Position numbers and translations under genes: made by a program. A DNA stretch of 64,000 nucleotides from Peromyscus leucopus (Eukaryota; Chordata; Mammalia; Rodentia; Cricetidae), in the NCBI RefSeq assembly GCF_004664715.2, contig NC_051069.1, positions 9,821,001-9,885,000 on the forward strand, written 5' to 3'. The notes under the pieces were generated by a model, which was not told the origin of the DNA, searched no databases, and saw only the letters and a list, made by a program, of their open reading frames with translations. Shown here piece after piece: positions 21,353-31,935 of the stretch (position 1 is the stretch's first letter; each line of letters starts with the position of its first letter).

Positions 21353-22369
21353 TCATGGACGTGGGGGATGGGTGGAGAAAGGAGGAGGAGAAGGAAGAGA
21401 GGAGGGGGAGGAGGAAGTGTGGAGGAGGAAGCTGAGCAAACAAGAGTGGTTGCTGAGTACCAGACAAGAAGACACTTTGGAGTGAGGTCAAATGTTGGCT
21501 TTGAAGCCGCTTCCTGAGAATGGGGAGATTTGCAAGGCAGAGTAGAGGGATTTGCAAGGCAGATCTGCAAGGCAGTGTATAAAAGAGGGAGCTTCCCAGA
21601 GTAGCAGCAGGCAGGGACACAGAGTGAAGAAGGGACTGGCAGGGCCCCAAGCAGGACTGAGTTGTGCAATGTAGAGCCCTGGGGAGGGTTCCACTTCTTG
21701 GTCCACACCCTCAAGCTCCTCGAGAAAAATCCCAGTTCATATACAAGTTTAAAACGCTTTTCACTGCTGCACAGAGAGCTCCCCCGGCTAGCAGAGTCCC
21801 TGGTTTGGGCTCCAACGATGCTGTGGAGAGTGAAGGGAGCGACGGAAAGGTGACCTGCCACTGCCTGGTGTCGCAAAGTGTCTACAAGATGGATCTAGGT
21901 GGTCCCAGGAAGTATCAGGAAAGAGCCTGGGGTGCCGGAGGGCCCCTGTCACGCTGGAGGACTGTAATCCCACAGGGGAAGAGGTTGAGGAGTGGGTTAG
22001 CTGGAATAGACACCCAGCCTCACCCTTCCTAATCCTCAAAAGGAGCTGTGAGTTATAAACACAGCAATTACCCACAGGAGGCCGATGACTCAGTTCAACA
22101 GACTGTAAAATGCTCAGAAAAATAGGGGCCCTATAAATGCATAAATATTATTACGAGCACTTTCCCCAAAAACATCTTCCTGGGATGTTGCCTGAAAGGC
22201 CCAGCTGGACTGATTTCTGCCATAAAATGAAACTCACCTGGCCTGAGGAGCAGGCATTCTGGTGAGACCACAGACCCTTGGAAGAGGGAGCCCTCATGTT
22301 GCCTTGCCTCTTCCAGAGGAACAATGGTGCCCGGCAGCTAGGAGTTCACCGGAGAAGGTTCCTGGCAGG
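21353..22369. other. Low-repeat stretch with possible promoter
   Basis: A purine-rich start (21360-21430), then moderately GC-rich unique DNA holding the TATA-containing candidate described separately. Long frames run on both strands (122 codons at 21664-22032 plus; 177 codons at 21343-21876 minus) without a recognisable family. Confidence 0.5.
21527..21590 (+). promoter_or_regulatory. Candidate TATA promoter with three upstream 14-bp repeats
   Basis: Three copies of GATTTGCAAGGCAG (21527-21540; 21549-21562; 21562-21575, the last as GATCTGCAAGGCAG) lie directly before TATAAAAG (21578-21585). TTTGCAA resembles half of a C/EBP-type site. Downstream DNA is unique and GC-richer. Arrays like this occur in host promoters and in LTR U3 regions. 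No TG...CA ends or matching LTR were found around it. Confidence 0.3.
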
Positions 22370-22470
22370 CCTGGCTTCCCGTCTTAGGTCATGAGTGGTG
22401 GCCTGACCTTCTCTGAGCCTTGGTTTCCTTACCCCAATCCTAGGATGAGTCCAAGACTTGGTGTAATCAT
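22370..22470 (+). repeat. MIR-like fragment
   Basis: 'gtggcctgaccttctctgag' then 'ccttggtttccttacc' resembles the MIR 3' half. Confidence 0.42.
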
Positions 22471-22545
22471 CTTTTGGAACTCCAGATGCTTTGATGAACA
22501 TAAAGCAATTTACAGGTAACTTTACATGATACCGCCTCCCCATCA

Positions 22546-22860
22546 TCAGGGCATCTGTTCCAAGACACCCAGTGGATGCCTTGAATCCCCCATAACTCTG
22601 AACTTACACACCGTATCCGATTTTTCTTGTGCATACACACTTAGATAAAGTTTAGATAAATTAAATAAAAATAATAGTAAGAAATTGGTAATAGTAACTA
22701 ATAATAAATTAGAAAGATGAAGTGATAGACTATAGTAACAGTTATTTCTAATTTATGAATTGATTATCTCTTAAATTGCCCATTGATTATTTTCTGACCA
22801 TGACTGACTGCAACTGAAACCATGAAAGCAGACCCGTGGAGAAGGGGACCCCCGTACATG
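22546..22860 (+). mobile_element. Tigger-like (TcMar) nonautonomous DNA transposon
   Basis: 'acccagtggatgccttgaat' near one end, an AT-rich TAATA-repeating middle, and 'gaaaccatgaaagcagaccc' near the other end follow Tigger/MER-type elements. Strand is arbitrary. Old, with no TA target duplication clearly placed. Confidence 0.65.
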
Positions 22861-23070
22861 GGTGGAAGTGTGGGGTTCCCACACTTCCATCCTACTTTAG
22901 ATATAGCCCAGCTAAGCCAGGAAGAGACAAATGAACTGCTCACAAAGGCCACCTGTTCCTAGTGCCCTGGTCTCTGGACATGGGACAGAGCTGGATGACA
23001 ACTCCTGTTCTCAGGTCTACCAGTAAGGTGAGGACAATTGCCAGCAGCCTGAGGGCTCAGAGACAGCTCC

Positions 23071-23297
23071 TCCTTCTTCTCCTCCTCCTCCCCCTCCTCC
23101 CCCTCCTCCTCCTCCTTCCCCCTCCTCCTCCTCCTTCTTCATTATTATTATTCCTTCTCCTCCTCCTTCTTCCTCTTCTTCCTCTTTCTCCTTCTTCTTC
23201 CTTCTCTGCCTTCTCCTCCTTCTTTCTCCTCCTCCTCATCCCCTCTTCCCCTTCCTCCCTCCTCCTCCTCCTCTTCTTCTTCTACTTCTCTTTTTTT
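23071..23297 (+). repeat. (TCC)n/(TTC)n polypyrimidine tract
   Basis: About 225 bp of almost pure C/T interrupted by one 'attattattatt' patch. It encodes meaningless Leu/Pro/Ser or Arg/Glu frames and could form triplex (H-DNA) structure. Confidence 0.96.
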
Positions 23298-23362
23298 AGG
23301 CAGGGTCTCAGGGTTGGGGATTTAGCTCAGTGGCAAGGCCCTGGATTTGGTCCTCAGCTCTG

Positions 23363-23396
<34 letters not shown>

Positions 23397-23525
23397 CAGG
23401 GTCTCGCTATGTAGCTCTGGCTGTCCTGGAACTCCAATATGCAGGCCAGACTGGCCTCAGACTCACAGAGATCCACCTGTCTCTGCCTCCTGAATGCTGA
23501 TATTAAAGGTGTGCACCAGGCCCGA
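23298..23525 (-). repeat. B1 SINE interrupted by an ID element
   Basis: Minus B1 whose first 11 bp ('ggcagggtctc', 23299-23309) are repeated after the ID insertion as 'gacagggtctc' (23395-23405). The body runs to 'gtgtgcaccaggcccga'. Confidence 0.9.
23310..23394 (+). repeat. ID SINE with long poly-A tail, internally deleted
   Basis: 'gggttggggatttagctcag' then 'gccctggatttggtcctcag' and a tail of more than 30 A. The stretch between the A and B boxes is shorter than usual. The near-pure tail and 11-bp target duplication mark a young insertion. Confidence 0.93.
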
Positions 23526-23696
23526 CAATGGGTCTTAATTGAAGATATTTTGTGTGTGTGTCTAGCTGGGTTTTTTAAGTGTTTTCCCACTTATGACCTC
23601 TTTTGCCTTAGAGATGTTTACACAGCTCTGGATATGCAGCTATGTAAAGTAAGTATGTGAAGCAAAAACTTACTGGTAAAGAAATTTATTCTTGGG

Positions 23697-24037
23697 CTGA
23701 GGAGAAGACTCAATGAGTCAAAAGCTTGCCACACAAGCCTGAGGACCTGGGGTTGGATCCGTAGGACCACATAAAGCCCAGCACAGAAGTGTGTGTCTGT
23801 GGTCCCAGCTCTGCTATGGTGTGACGGGAGGTGGAGACAGAAGAATCCCCAGAGGCTCTGAGCTAGCTAGCTTGGGCTACACAGCAATTAATAACAAGAG
23901 ACCCTGTCTCAGGCAAGGCAGTGGGAAGGCAAGGACCAGCCCGGGAGGTGCTTCTACACATGCTCCATGGCATGCAGGAACTGACAGAGCACACACGACT
24001 TAAAAAAGATACATGCACACACATACACACACACATA
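23697..24037 (+). repeat. B4/RSINE-type composite SINE
   Basis: 'gggctgaggagaagactcaa', an internal B1-like part ('gtgtgtctgtggtcccagct' to 'gagaccctgtctcaggcaag'), then a CA-rich end. Confidence 0.78.
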
Positions 24038-24226
24038 GAGTGAGAGAAAGAATATGCTAAAACAGTTATTTAAGACATACACTTACGCATGTGTGTATAT
24101 GTTTATGTACACACATATACCTCAGAGTTTCACCATTTATAACCATTTTATTAAAAATGAAAGCAGACTGGAACATGGGTGAGATGGGTGTGCTGGGTGA
24201 TTTTCACTTAAAGAATTGAATCCTAA

Positions 24227-24395
24227 ACCGGGTGGTGGTGGCACACGAATTTAATCCCAGCACTTAGGAGGCAGAGGCAGGGGGTGGAGGGTCTCTGAGT
24301 TCGAGGCCAGCAGATCAACCGAGTGAGTTCCTGGTCAGCCAGGGCTACCCAGAGAAACCCTGTCTCCAAAAACAAACAAAACAAAACCAGCAGCA
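24227..24395 (+). repeat. B1 SINE
   Basis: Full length, 'accgggtggtggtggcacac' to 'gagaaaccctgtctcc', with an A/C-rich tail of CAAA units. Confidence 0.95.
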
Positions 24396-24654
24396 ACAAC
24401 AAAATTAAATCTTGGTTGACTATCTGATACTGCAGGATGTGGATCTACACTGACTTTTTTTTCAGAGTTGATCAATATTTGATTTTGTAGGAGTCAGTGT
24501 CGAGCACACAGCTTCACTTAACTGCATCATACAAAAAAAAATGGGCATTTCAGAAACTGTTGGCAATGCTGCCCTAATCCCATGCCAAGATTCATGGAAC
24601 AATTTCTTACAAATTTAAATCAGAACCCAGGCAGTAATTAAAAGAAATTTTATT

Positions 24655-24812
24655 ATGGGTGTACTTGTGTCTGTGTGCAACAGTGTGTGAAGGACAGGGA
24701 ACAATGCGTGGGACTCACTTCTCTTCTACCACGTGGGTCCTGAGCATTGAACTTAGGTCTTCAAGCTTGGCGGCCTGTATCTTTACCCACTGAGCTGTCC
24801 TGCCAGCCCTCA
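24655..24812 (-). repeat. B3-type SINE
   Basis: Minus-strand: '(t)ctaccacgtgggtcctgag', 'gaacttaggtcttcaagctt', 'ctgagctgtcctgccagccc'. Confidence 0.88.
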
Positions 24813-25859
24813 AGCAGCGATTTGTAAAAGCAAACATTCTAGCCCAATACAGTTTGAAGATCTCCTAATTGGATACCTACATGCTTAATAACGGTGGTAG
24901 GTTTTGTTTTCCATAATTAAATGCGAGCAGTGAATGTCGATGTCATATGGCACACAGTACCTTCACTACAAGGCACAGGGGTTTGTAGTTCAGCACTGTC
25001 CGGAACCAAGGTTGTGTGATACCACATAGGTGAGTGACGCCCTCAATACCTTGGATTCATTATGCATCCGATGTTGAGTTGATGTTTGGTAACTGTGCTT
25101 TCAACGATATTTTACTGCCGGCAATGTTTTGTGCCCCCACCCCACCCCCACCTTAAATTATACCACTTCTTCCAGGCTCACGCCCACAGTTTCAAAGCTG
25201 GGTCCCCAAGACAAACTACAACCTCTGGAGGCTGGCCGCTGACACGAGCCCATGAGTAGTCCCAGCCCCTCACGTACTTGGAATCCATGAGCACGTGGCC
25301 CCTGCATGCGGCCCCTGCTCGCCCCTGGACTGCCAGCTACATTCCTCCCCTTCCATCATTTCCCATGCATCCCAAAGAGGAAGAAGTTCCTCTCTTTACT
25401 GCATCCCCAATCCTCCCAATCCAATCTGACGGATCCACATTTATCACAGACCCTGACAAGCTCGTGAAAGTTGGGGGTCTCTGCTGAGCTCTCTTGATCC
25501 ATTAGTTGCAGGATCATGAGGGGTGTCCCAGAAGAGAGGGTGAAGAGGCAACGTGGATGCTCATGTCACTGGTGCTGACTTTCCCATTTTGTGATCAATC
25601 TGCCCCCCACCTTGGACCCCAGATTTGGAATCTGTGCTCCAGGAATGAGCATTTCTTCTGGACCCTTTGCGTTGTCCTTCTGGCTCTTGACTTTGATTTT
25701 GTGCCTGGACCCCGGACTTGGTTTAGATGTCCGGCATTGGTGGCCCAGGTCCCTGCTCTGAGACTCTCCGGTTGTCCTGCTGTTGGTGTTCAAAGGTCAA
25801 GTCAGAGGACCCTCCTCTGTGCTCTGCCTTCTCCTTCCACCACATAGCCTTCTGCTTTG
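24813..25859. other. Unique stretch, nothing firmly recognised
   Basis: No SINE or LTR. Contains the open frames 25278-25487 and 25506-25847 without a recognisable family. Confidence 0.5.
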
Positions 25860-25955
25860 TAGCTCTTTGTATTCGTGACTGGGCCCCTCCCAGGGCTGTG
25901 AGCAATTTAAAGAGAGTGGGTGTCAGACATATTTCATAAATGAATGCATAATAAA
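25860..25955 (+). repeat. Possible L2 3'-end fragment
   Basis: 'cagggctgtgagcaatttaa' followed by 'tcataaatgaatgcataa' loosely follows the L2 end. Low certainty. Confidence 0.3.
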
Positions 25956-26129
25956 TTATGATCTGCCTGATTGAGGAAGCATAATCACTTGTGATGCTGT
26001 TATGAGTGACAGAGAGACTTATTTTTGTCATCCCTAACTTCCATGCCAAAAGTCCCAAGAGGAAGGAAGAAGGGCCTCTGTGTGACTTGTCCCACCTTGA
26101 ACCAAGGAGCATTTCAGATCTCCATTGAT

Positions 26130-26133
<4 letters not shown>

Positions 26134-26220
<87 letters not shown>

Positions 26221-26238
26221 TGTGTGGTGTGTGTGTGG

Positions 26239-26269
<31 letters not shown>

Positions 26270-26318
26270 TGTGGTGTGTGTGTGTGTGGTGTGTGTGTAT
26301 ATGTGTGATGTGTGTGTA
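26134..26318 (+). repeat. Complex (TG)n with periodic TGG interruptions
   Basis: About 185 bp of TG units broken by GTGGTG at several places. It gives artefactual poly-Cys/Val and poly-His/Thr frames on the two strands. Confidence 0.97.
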
Positions 26319-26405
26319 TGTGCACATGCATGCATGTGTACACAGGTGCATGTAGAATTTGACATCAGGTGTCTTCCTCAATTACTCTCTCCCTTAATTT
26401 TTTTT
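26319..26405 (-). repeat. B3/B4-type SINE fragment
   Basis: 'gcacatgcatgcatgtgtac' and 'caggtgtcttcctcaattac', then T tract. The preceding TG array is its expanded tail. Confidence 0.65.
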
Positions 26406-26594
26406 TTTAATGTTTATTCTTATAGGGGAGAATGTGAGCATAGTCTCCGCTTCCACACATTATGCAGTTGAGTTTTCTGCATTTGGGGAAAACACCGGAG
26501 TCAGAATGTCCCAAGGATAATGGATAAGCCTCACCCTGGGAAACCACCTTTGTGGTCATGATAACTTCTCTGCCAGCTAAGTATCCAAACTTGT
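26406..26594. other. Short unique stretch
   Basis: Nothing recognised. Confidence 0.4.
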
Positions 26595-26606
26595 TTTTTG
26601 AGACAG

Positions 26607-26607
<1 letters not shown>

Positions 26608-26662
<55 letters not shown>
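26608..26662 (+). repeat. (TC)n microsatellite
   Basis: A clean CT run starting inside a minus B1 head ('ttttttgagacaggttc'). Confidence 0.96.
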
Positions 26663-26667
<5 letters not shown>

Positions 26668-26669
<2 letters not shown>

Positions 26670-26737
26670 AAGAGGTGTTTATTTGGTTTATGTATATAAC
26701 TTTTGTCTGCCTATGTGCGTGTGTAGTGTGTGGTGTG

Positions 26738-26773
<36 letters not shown>

Positions 26774-26905
26774 CTGCAGCTGGCAGAAGAGGATGTCAGA
26801 GCCCCTGGAACTGGAGTTACAGATAGTTATGATGCATCACATGGGTGCTGCAGAAGTGCTTTTAAACACTGGAGTCATTGCTCCAGCAGCTTGCAACAGC
26901 ATCTT
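26668..26905 (-). repeat. B3-type SINE with internal (TG)n
   Basis: 'ggtgtttatttggtttatgt' (tail side), (TG)n at about 26739-26771, 'agcccctggaactggagtta', 'cacatgggtgctgcagaagt'. Confidence 0.88.
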
Positions 26906-26909
26906 TGAT

Positions 26910-27020
26910 TGAACTGTGAGCTCACTGGTCAGGGCAGGCTAGCTGACATGAGTTCCAGGATCATTCTGTCTGTATCACTCCAATGCTGGGTATAGATACA
27001 TGCTAGCCACACTCAGTTTT
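26910..27020 (-). repeat. B1/B4 remnant
   Basis: 'agctcactggtcagggcagg' and 'aatgctgggtatagatacat'. Degenerate B1 right part. Confidence 0.55.
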
Positions 27021-27028
27021 GTTTTGGT

Positions 27029-27183
27029 TTTTTTTTTTTTTTTTGGGGGGGGGGGTTTTCGAGACAGGGTTCTCTGTGTAGCTTTGCGCCTTTCTGGAGC
27101 TCACTGGTAGCCAGGCTGGCTCGACTCACAGAGATCTCTGCTCTGCCTCCCAGTGCTGGATTAAAGCGTGCACACCACGCTTG
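27029..27183 (-). repeat. B1 SINE (TTGCGCC subtype) with many single-base losses
   Basis: T run and G11 run (27044-27054), then a B1 otherwise like the copies at 16454 and 45488. Nearly every doubled or tripled base is one shorter (for example GCCTTTCTGG, GGCTCGAC, GGATTAAAGCG). This looks like homopolymer undercalling in the assembly. Confidence 0.93.
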
Positions 27184-27189
27184 TTTTGT

Positions 27190-27332
27190 TTTTTAAACAG
27201 AATCTCACCTTGTATCCCTCAGTGTTCTGAATTTGCTATGTACATGAGGCTGGCCTCCAACTCACGGAGCTCCCCCTGCCTCAGCGTCCTGAGTCTTGGG
27301 ATTAAAGGCATATGCCTCCATGTGTTCCATAC
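27190..27332 (-). repeat. B1 SINE
   Basis: 'gaggctggcctccaactcac' and 'gtcttgggattaaaggcata', preceded by a T-rich tail. Confidence 0.88.
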
Positions 27333-28090
27333 TTGGCTTTTACCATTTTTTTGTGGGTGTTGTGTATCCCCATGCTTTCCCAACAGGCACCTCACTGACT
27401 GAACCCTCTCCCCAAGTGCCTCCACTGGTTTCTCTGCACCTTGACCACCTTAACACAGCCTGGACCCAGATGAGTCTGTCGCTTGGGTATGCATTTCAAA
27501 CTTCATCTTAAAGTGGGATGGCCCCTCAGTATTGCATCATGTTTCCACCAATACCTTTCTTCTTTTATGACTGCTGTAGGTTGTGAGTTAGGACCACAAA
27601 GTAAAGAAGAGAAAAATCTCTTCCAGACATTTGCAGCTCTGAGAAGCAGGATCAGGACTGTCAGAAGCTGGCTGGGTGCCACAGCGGGGAAGAAATGTTC
27701 CGCCAAGGTGCCAGTCTTACCAGGGCTCCTCAGCTTCTTGCCAAAATTTTAGGAAAATGATGTTCTATTCCCTGGGAGCTATGTTGTATGTGTCTATAGG
27801 TGGGAAGTCTTTCAACAAGTATTTTCAATATAAATACCTGGTGTGTATTTTCACTGGATTAAGTTTGCAATTTGAGCTTCGTATTGTGAAATCCTGACAT
27901 AGGGTTATTAATCACTGCGTGTCATTAAGGAGCCACTGTCAACATTAGCCAGGAAGTGAAGGTTTATAGCATATAGAATCCCATCTGAGACACGGGATTC
28001 GCTCCACAGGGACAGTTGACTGCTCTCTGGTTGTGAAGTTTTTCCTTTTGGAGTAATGATAAGTAGGGAACATGGGAATGGCTTTGAAAA
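27333..28090. other. Unique stretch, nothing recognised
   Basis: No repeat or exon recognised across about 750 bp. Confidence 0.5.
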
Positions 28091-28092
28091 GC

Positions 28093-28235
28093 TAGTAAGA
28101 TCGCATGGTGGTGAATGCATTTAATCCCAGCACTAGGAAGACAGAGGCAAGAGGATCTCTGTGAGTTTAAGGCTAGTCTGGTCTACATAGTGAGTTCCAG
28201 GCCAGACAGGGCTACATAGTGAGACCCTGCATTAA
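28093..28235 (+). repeat. B1 SINE
   Basis: 'gcatggtggtgaatgcattt' through 'gctacatagtgagaccctgc'. Confidence 0.9.
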
Positions 28236-28239
28236 AGGA

Positions 28240-28615
28240 TGTGGTGGTTTGGAAAAAAAAAAAAAACCCGACCCCTAAAGGAAGTAGCACTATTAGGAGG
28301 TGTGGCCTTGTTGGAGTAGGTATGGTCTTGTTGGAGGAAGTTTGTCACTGTGGAGGTGGGCTTTGAGGTCTCATATATGCTAAAGCCTTGCCCAGTGAGG
28401 CAGACTGCTTCCTGTTGCCTGCAGATCAATATGTAGAACTCTCAGCTCCTTCTCTAGCACCATGTCTGCCTGCATGCTGCCATGCTTCCTGCCATGATGG
28501 TAATGAATGAACTGAACCTCTGAAACTGTAAGGCACTCACAATTAAATGCTTTCTTTTTAAGAGTTGCCATGGTCATGGTGTCTCTTTATAGCAATAAAA
28601 ACCCTAACTAAGACA
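28240..28615 (+). repeat. MaLR-type 5' LTR
   Basis: 376 bp, TGTGGTGG...AAGACA, with a 'caattaaatgctttc' polyadenylation-type signal near the 3' end. Related LTRs lie at 38779, 39847, 43003 and 44844. An A14 run sits near the start. Confidence 0.88.
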
Positions 28616-29221
28616 GAAGTTGATTTTGGGGACTGGGGTATTGTTGTGATAGGCCTGACCATGCTTTCATTTGAAGGAATATGAACCTTGGGATTGTGGA
28701 TTAGAAAAGCACTTGAGTGCTTTAAGTGACACTTAATGGGCCCTCCTCATAGGCACATGGCAGACAGTGGTGCTGATGAACTGTGGGGGGCTGAATCAAG
28801 GGGTTTCAGAGGAAGAGAATGTTGGCAATTGGCCTAGAGACTCGTCTTGAGATATTTTGTTGAAGAATGTAGCTGCTATTTGCCCTTGTCTGAGGAGTCT
28901 GTCTGAGGCTAAAGTGAAGAATTTTGGATTAATTCCATTGGCAGAGGAAATCTCAAAACAGCCTAGTACAGACTCTGTCATGTGGTTATTAGTGGTAACT
29001 GTAATGAAGATTTATAATGAAAAGGAGCAAGCTGAGCAGGTAAATTAGAATAGGTAAAATTTGGGGAGAAAAGGAGCACCAGGAAGTGGAATGGAGCCAA
29101 GTCCTGTGTTGAAGGAGATAAATGGATGAAGAAATGGAATAAAGAGAGTGATGACCTCAGGATAAGATCCCACCCAGCTAAGGGTCCAACTTATGAACAG
29201 GAATTAAAGAATAGCTTAAAA

Positions 29222-29330
29222 CAGGGGATGGTGGTGCATGCCTTTATCCTAGCACTCAGAAGGCAAAGGCTGGTGGATCTCCGAGTTTGATGCCAGCCTG
29301 TTCTAAAGATCAGGTTCCAGAACAGCCAAA
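29222..29330 (+). repeat. B1 carried inside the MaLR-type internal region
   Basis: 'ggtggtgcatgcctttatcc' to 'gatgccagcctgttctaaag'. It starts right after 'aatagcttaaaaca'. The copy at 44092-44190 occupies the same junction, so the B1 was already in the ancestral element. Confidence 0.87.
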
Positions 29331-29701
29331 CTTAGGCAGTGAAGGAAACCATGGAAAACAGAAAGCTGGTGAAGATGTAATTAGACAAAGGTGCCATGTT
29401 CCAGCCCCAGCAAGCAGTAGAACTTGGCAGCTTCAGCCATGTGGTTCTGGCTTTACAGTTAAGGAGAGAGGAAACAGGTTATGGAATTTGCCTCTGTGAC
29501 TAAAGAAAGCCACTGAGGTTAGGCATGTGTCAGGGGTGCCCCTGAATGGAGGCCTAGAGAGGCCATTGAGTGAAGCTGTGAAGTTGGAGCCTGGATTGCC
29601 TTGGAGACCTGAAGATGTTGGAGATGCCAGAGCGGTGGGATACCTGCCCAGGAGAGCTGCTAACAGGAAGTGGAAACAGCCCAAGAGAAAGAAGTGTGTT
29701 G

Positions 29702-31501
29702 TACAAATGATAAAAGGGCTGAGAAAGAAGTCAGAGGAACACCACCCTTTACAATAGCCACAAATTATATAAAATACCTTGGGATAACACTAACTAAACA
29801 AGTGAAGAATCTTTTTGATAAGAACTTTAAATCTCTAAAGAAAAACTGAAGAAGATATCAAAAAATGGAAGAATCGCCCATGCTCATGAATAGATAGGAT
29901 TAACATAGTAAAAATGGCAATCTTACCAAAAGCAATCTACAGATTCAGTGTAATCCCCATCAAAATCCCAACACAATTCTTCACAGACTTGGAAACTTCA
30001 TATGGAAAAACAAAAGACCTAGGATAGCTAAAAGAATCCTGTGTAATAAAGCAACCTCTGGAGGCATCATCATCCCTAACATCAAGCTCTACGATAGAGC
30101 TATAGTAATAAAAACAGTTTGGTACTGGCATGAAAACCAAAATACAGAACAATGGAATCGAATTGAAGACCCTGACATTAATCCACACACATATGAACAC
30201 CTGACTTTTGACAAAGAAGCCAAAACTATACAATGGAAAAAAGAAAGTATCTTCAACAAATGGTGCTGGCATAACTGGATGTCAATATGTAAAAGATTAC
30301 AAATAGATCCAAATCTGTCATCATGCACAAAACTCAAGTCCAAGTGGATCAAAGACTTCAACATAAATCCAGTTACACTAAACTTAATAGAAGAGAAAGT
30401 AGGAAGCACTCTTGAACGCATTGGCATAGGAGATCACTTCCTAAATAAAACACCAGCAGCACAGACACTGAGCACAACAATTAATAAATGGGACCTCTTG
30501 AAACTGAGAAGCTTTTGTAGGGCAAGAGACATGGTCAATAAGACAAACAGACAGCCTACAAAATGGGAAAAGACCTTCACCAACCCCACATCTGACAGAG
30601 GACCAATCTCCAAAGTATATAAATAACTCAAGAAACTGGACATCAAAATACTGAACAACCCAATTTAAAAAATGGGCTAAAGAGCTAAACAGAGAATTCT
30701 CAAAAGAAGAATCACAAATGGCTGAAAGACATTTAAAGAATTGCTCAACATCTTTAATCATCAGAGAAATGCAAATCAAAACGACTCTGAGATACCACCT
30801 TACATCTGTCAGAATGGCTATGATCAAAAACACTAATGACAGTCAATGTTGGAGAGGATATGGAGCAAAGGGAACACTCCTTCACTGTTGGTGAGAATGC
30901 AAACTTGTACAACCACTGTGGAAAACAGTATGGAGGTTTCTCAGAAAATTGAGAATCGATCTACCTCAAGACCCAGCCATACCACTCTTGGGCATATACC
31001 CAAGGAATGCTCAATCATACCACAAAGATACATGCTCAACTATGTTCATAGCAGCACTATTTGTAATAGCCAAAACCTGGAAACAGCCAAGATGCCCATC
31101 AACTGAAGAGTGGATTAAGAAAATGTGGTACATATACACAATGGAGTACTACTCAGCAGAGGAAAAACAATGAAAGCATGAAATTTGCAGGCAAATGGAT
31201 GGAACTAGAAAATATCATCCTGAGTGAGGAAACCCAAACCCAGAAGGACAAACATGGTATGTACTCACTCATAAGTGGATTCTAGATATAAAATAAAGAA
31301 CAATCAGACTGCAACCCACAGACCCAGGGAGGCTATATAGCAGGGGGGACCCTAGGATGACTGTGGCTTATAATAAGTTTTGGTTTTACTCAATTACTGG
31401 GCAAGCCTCAATCAAATATTTCACTATTAGAATAAGAATTTATACTATATCAAGCTGATAATAGAAAAATAAATAAATAAATTTAAAAAATAAAATAAAA
31501 T
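29702..31501 (+). mobile_element. 5'-truncated L1 (ORF2 C-terminus and 3'UTR)
   Basis: About 1.8 kb flanked by a 13-bp duplication with one mismatch (AAGAAGTGTGTTG 29689-29701; AAGAAGTATGTTG 31502-31514). It starts inside ORF2 and includes the cysteine-rich C-terminal region, a short 3'UTR and an A-rich tail of TAAA units (31466-31501). Frameshifts and stops break ORF2 several times, so it cannot retrotranspose. Confidence 0.93.
30279..30626 (+). pseudogene. L1 ORF2p C-terminal remnant
   Basis: The longest uninterrupted piece of ORF2 in this L1 (115 codons), aligning with the domain downstream of reverse transcriptase. A stop after 'KVYK' and further frameshifts follow. The next in-frame block is at about 30846-31173, including the sequence ending 'MEYYSAEEKQ'. 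Confidence 0.9.
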
Positions 31502-31715
31502 AAGAAGTATGTTGCAGTTAACAAAACTGAGAGGAGTTGGAGATCTGGAGAGCATTCTGACATCAGACATGGAGATGCAGTTTGGAGTTTGCCCATCTGG
31601 TTTTCAGTCTTGCTTTGGTCGAGTATTTCCTCACTATGCTCCCTTCCCTACATCTTGGAATGGTAATGTATATCCTGTGCCATTGTATGCCCCACTATTC
31701 TTTTAAATATTTACT

Positions 31716-31935
31716 CTAGGCGATGAGGCTGGACTAGGTTAGTAGGGTATGGAGCCCAAAGCCCTAGGTTCTGTCACCATCCCTTCATAAACTGGGCATG
31801 ATGATGGCATCCATAACCTCAGCATTTGGGAGGCAGAAGAAGGAATCAGAAATTCAAGGACATTGTCAGCTAAGTAGTGAGTATAAGGCCAGCCTGGGCT
31901 ATATTGAGACCTTATCTCAAAAACAACAAAATAAA
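31716..31935 (+). repeat. B4-type SINE (ID + B1)
   Basis: A degenerate ID arm ('gaggctggactaggttagta', 'agccctaggttctgtcacca') is followed by B1 ('gggcatgatgatggcatcca' to 'gggctatattgagaccttat'). Confidence 0.78.

Larger units (their letters stand above)
28240..31700 (+). mobile_element. MaLR-type LTR retrotransposon, 3'-truncated, with nested L1
   Basis: LTR (28240-28615) plus about 1.3 kb of its own internal sequence (28616-29701 and 31515 to about 31700), interrupted by an L1. The internal sequence matches, on the opposite strand, the interior of the complete element at 43003-45213. That includes a B1 at the same place and the blocks 'gccattgagtgaagctgtga' and 'ctggattgccttggagacc'. No 3' LTR follows. 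No retroviral protein domain is encoded, as is typical of MaLRs. Confidence 0.82.

Noticed and set aside
21343..21876. 177-codon minus-strand frame
   Set aside because: It runs antisense through the candidate promoter region into a GA-rich tract that gives poly-Pro/Leu/Ser. No domain or splice context; treated as chance.
22962..23363. 133-codon Leu/Pro/Ser-rich frame
   Set aside because: A translation of the (TCC)n tract and an ID element.
25723..26471. Long frames of 206 (minus) and 148 (plus) codons
   Set aside because: Their length comes from the (TG)n array, which encodes alternating Cys/Val or His/Thr. The rest has no recognisable domain.
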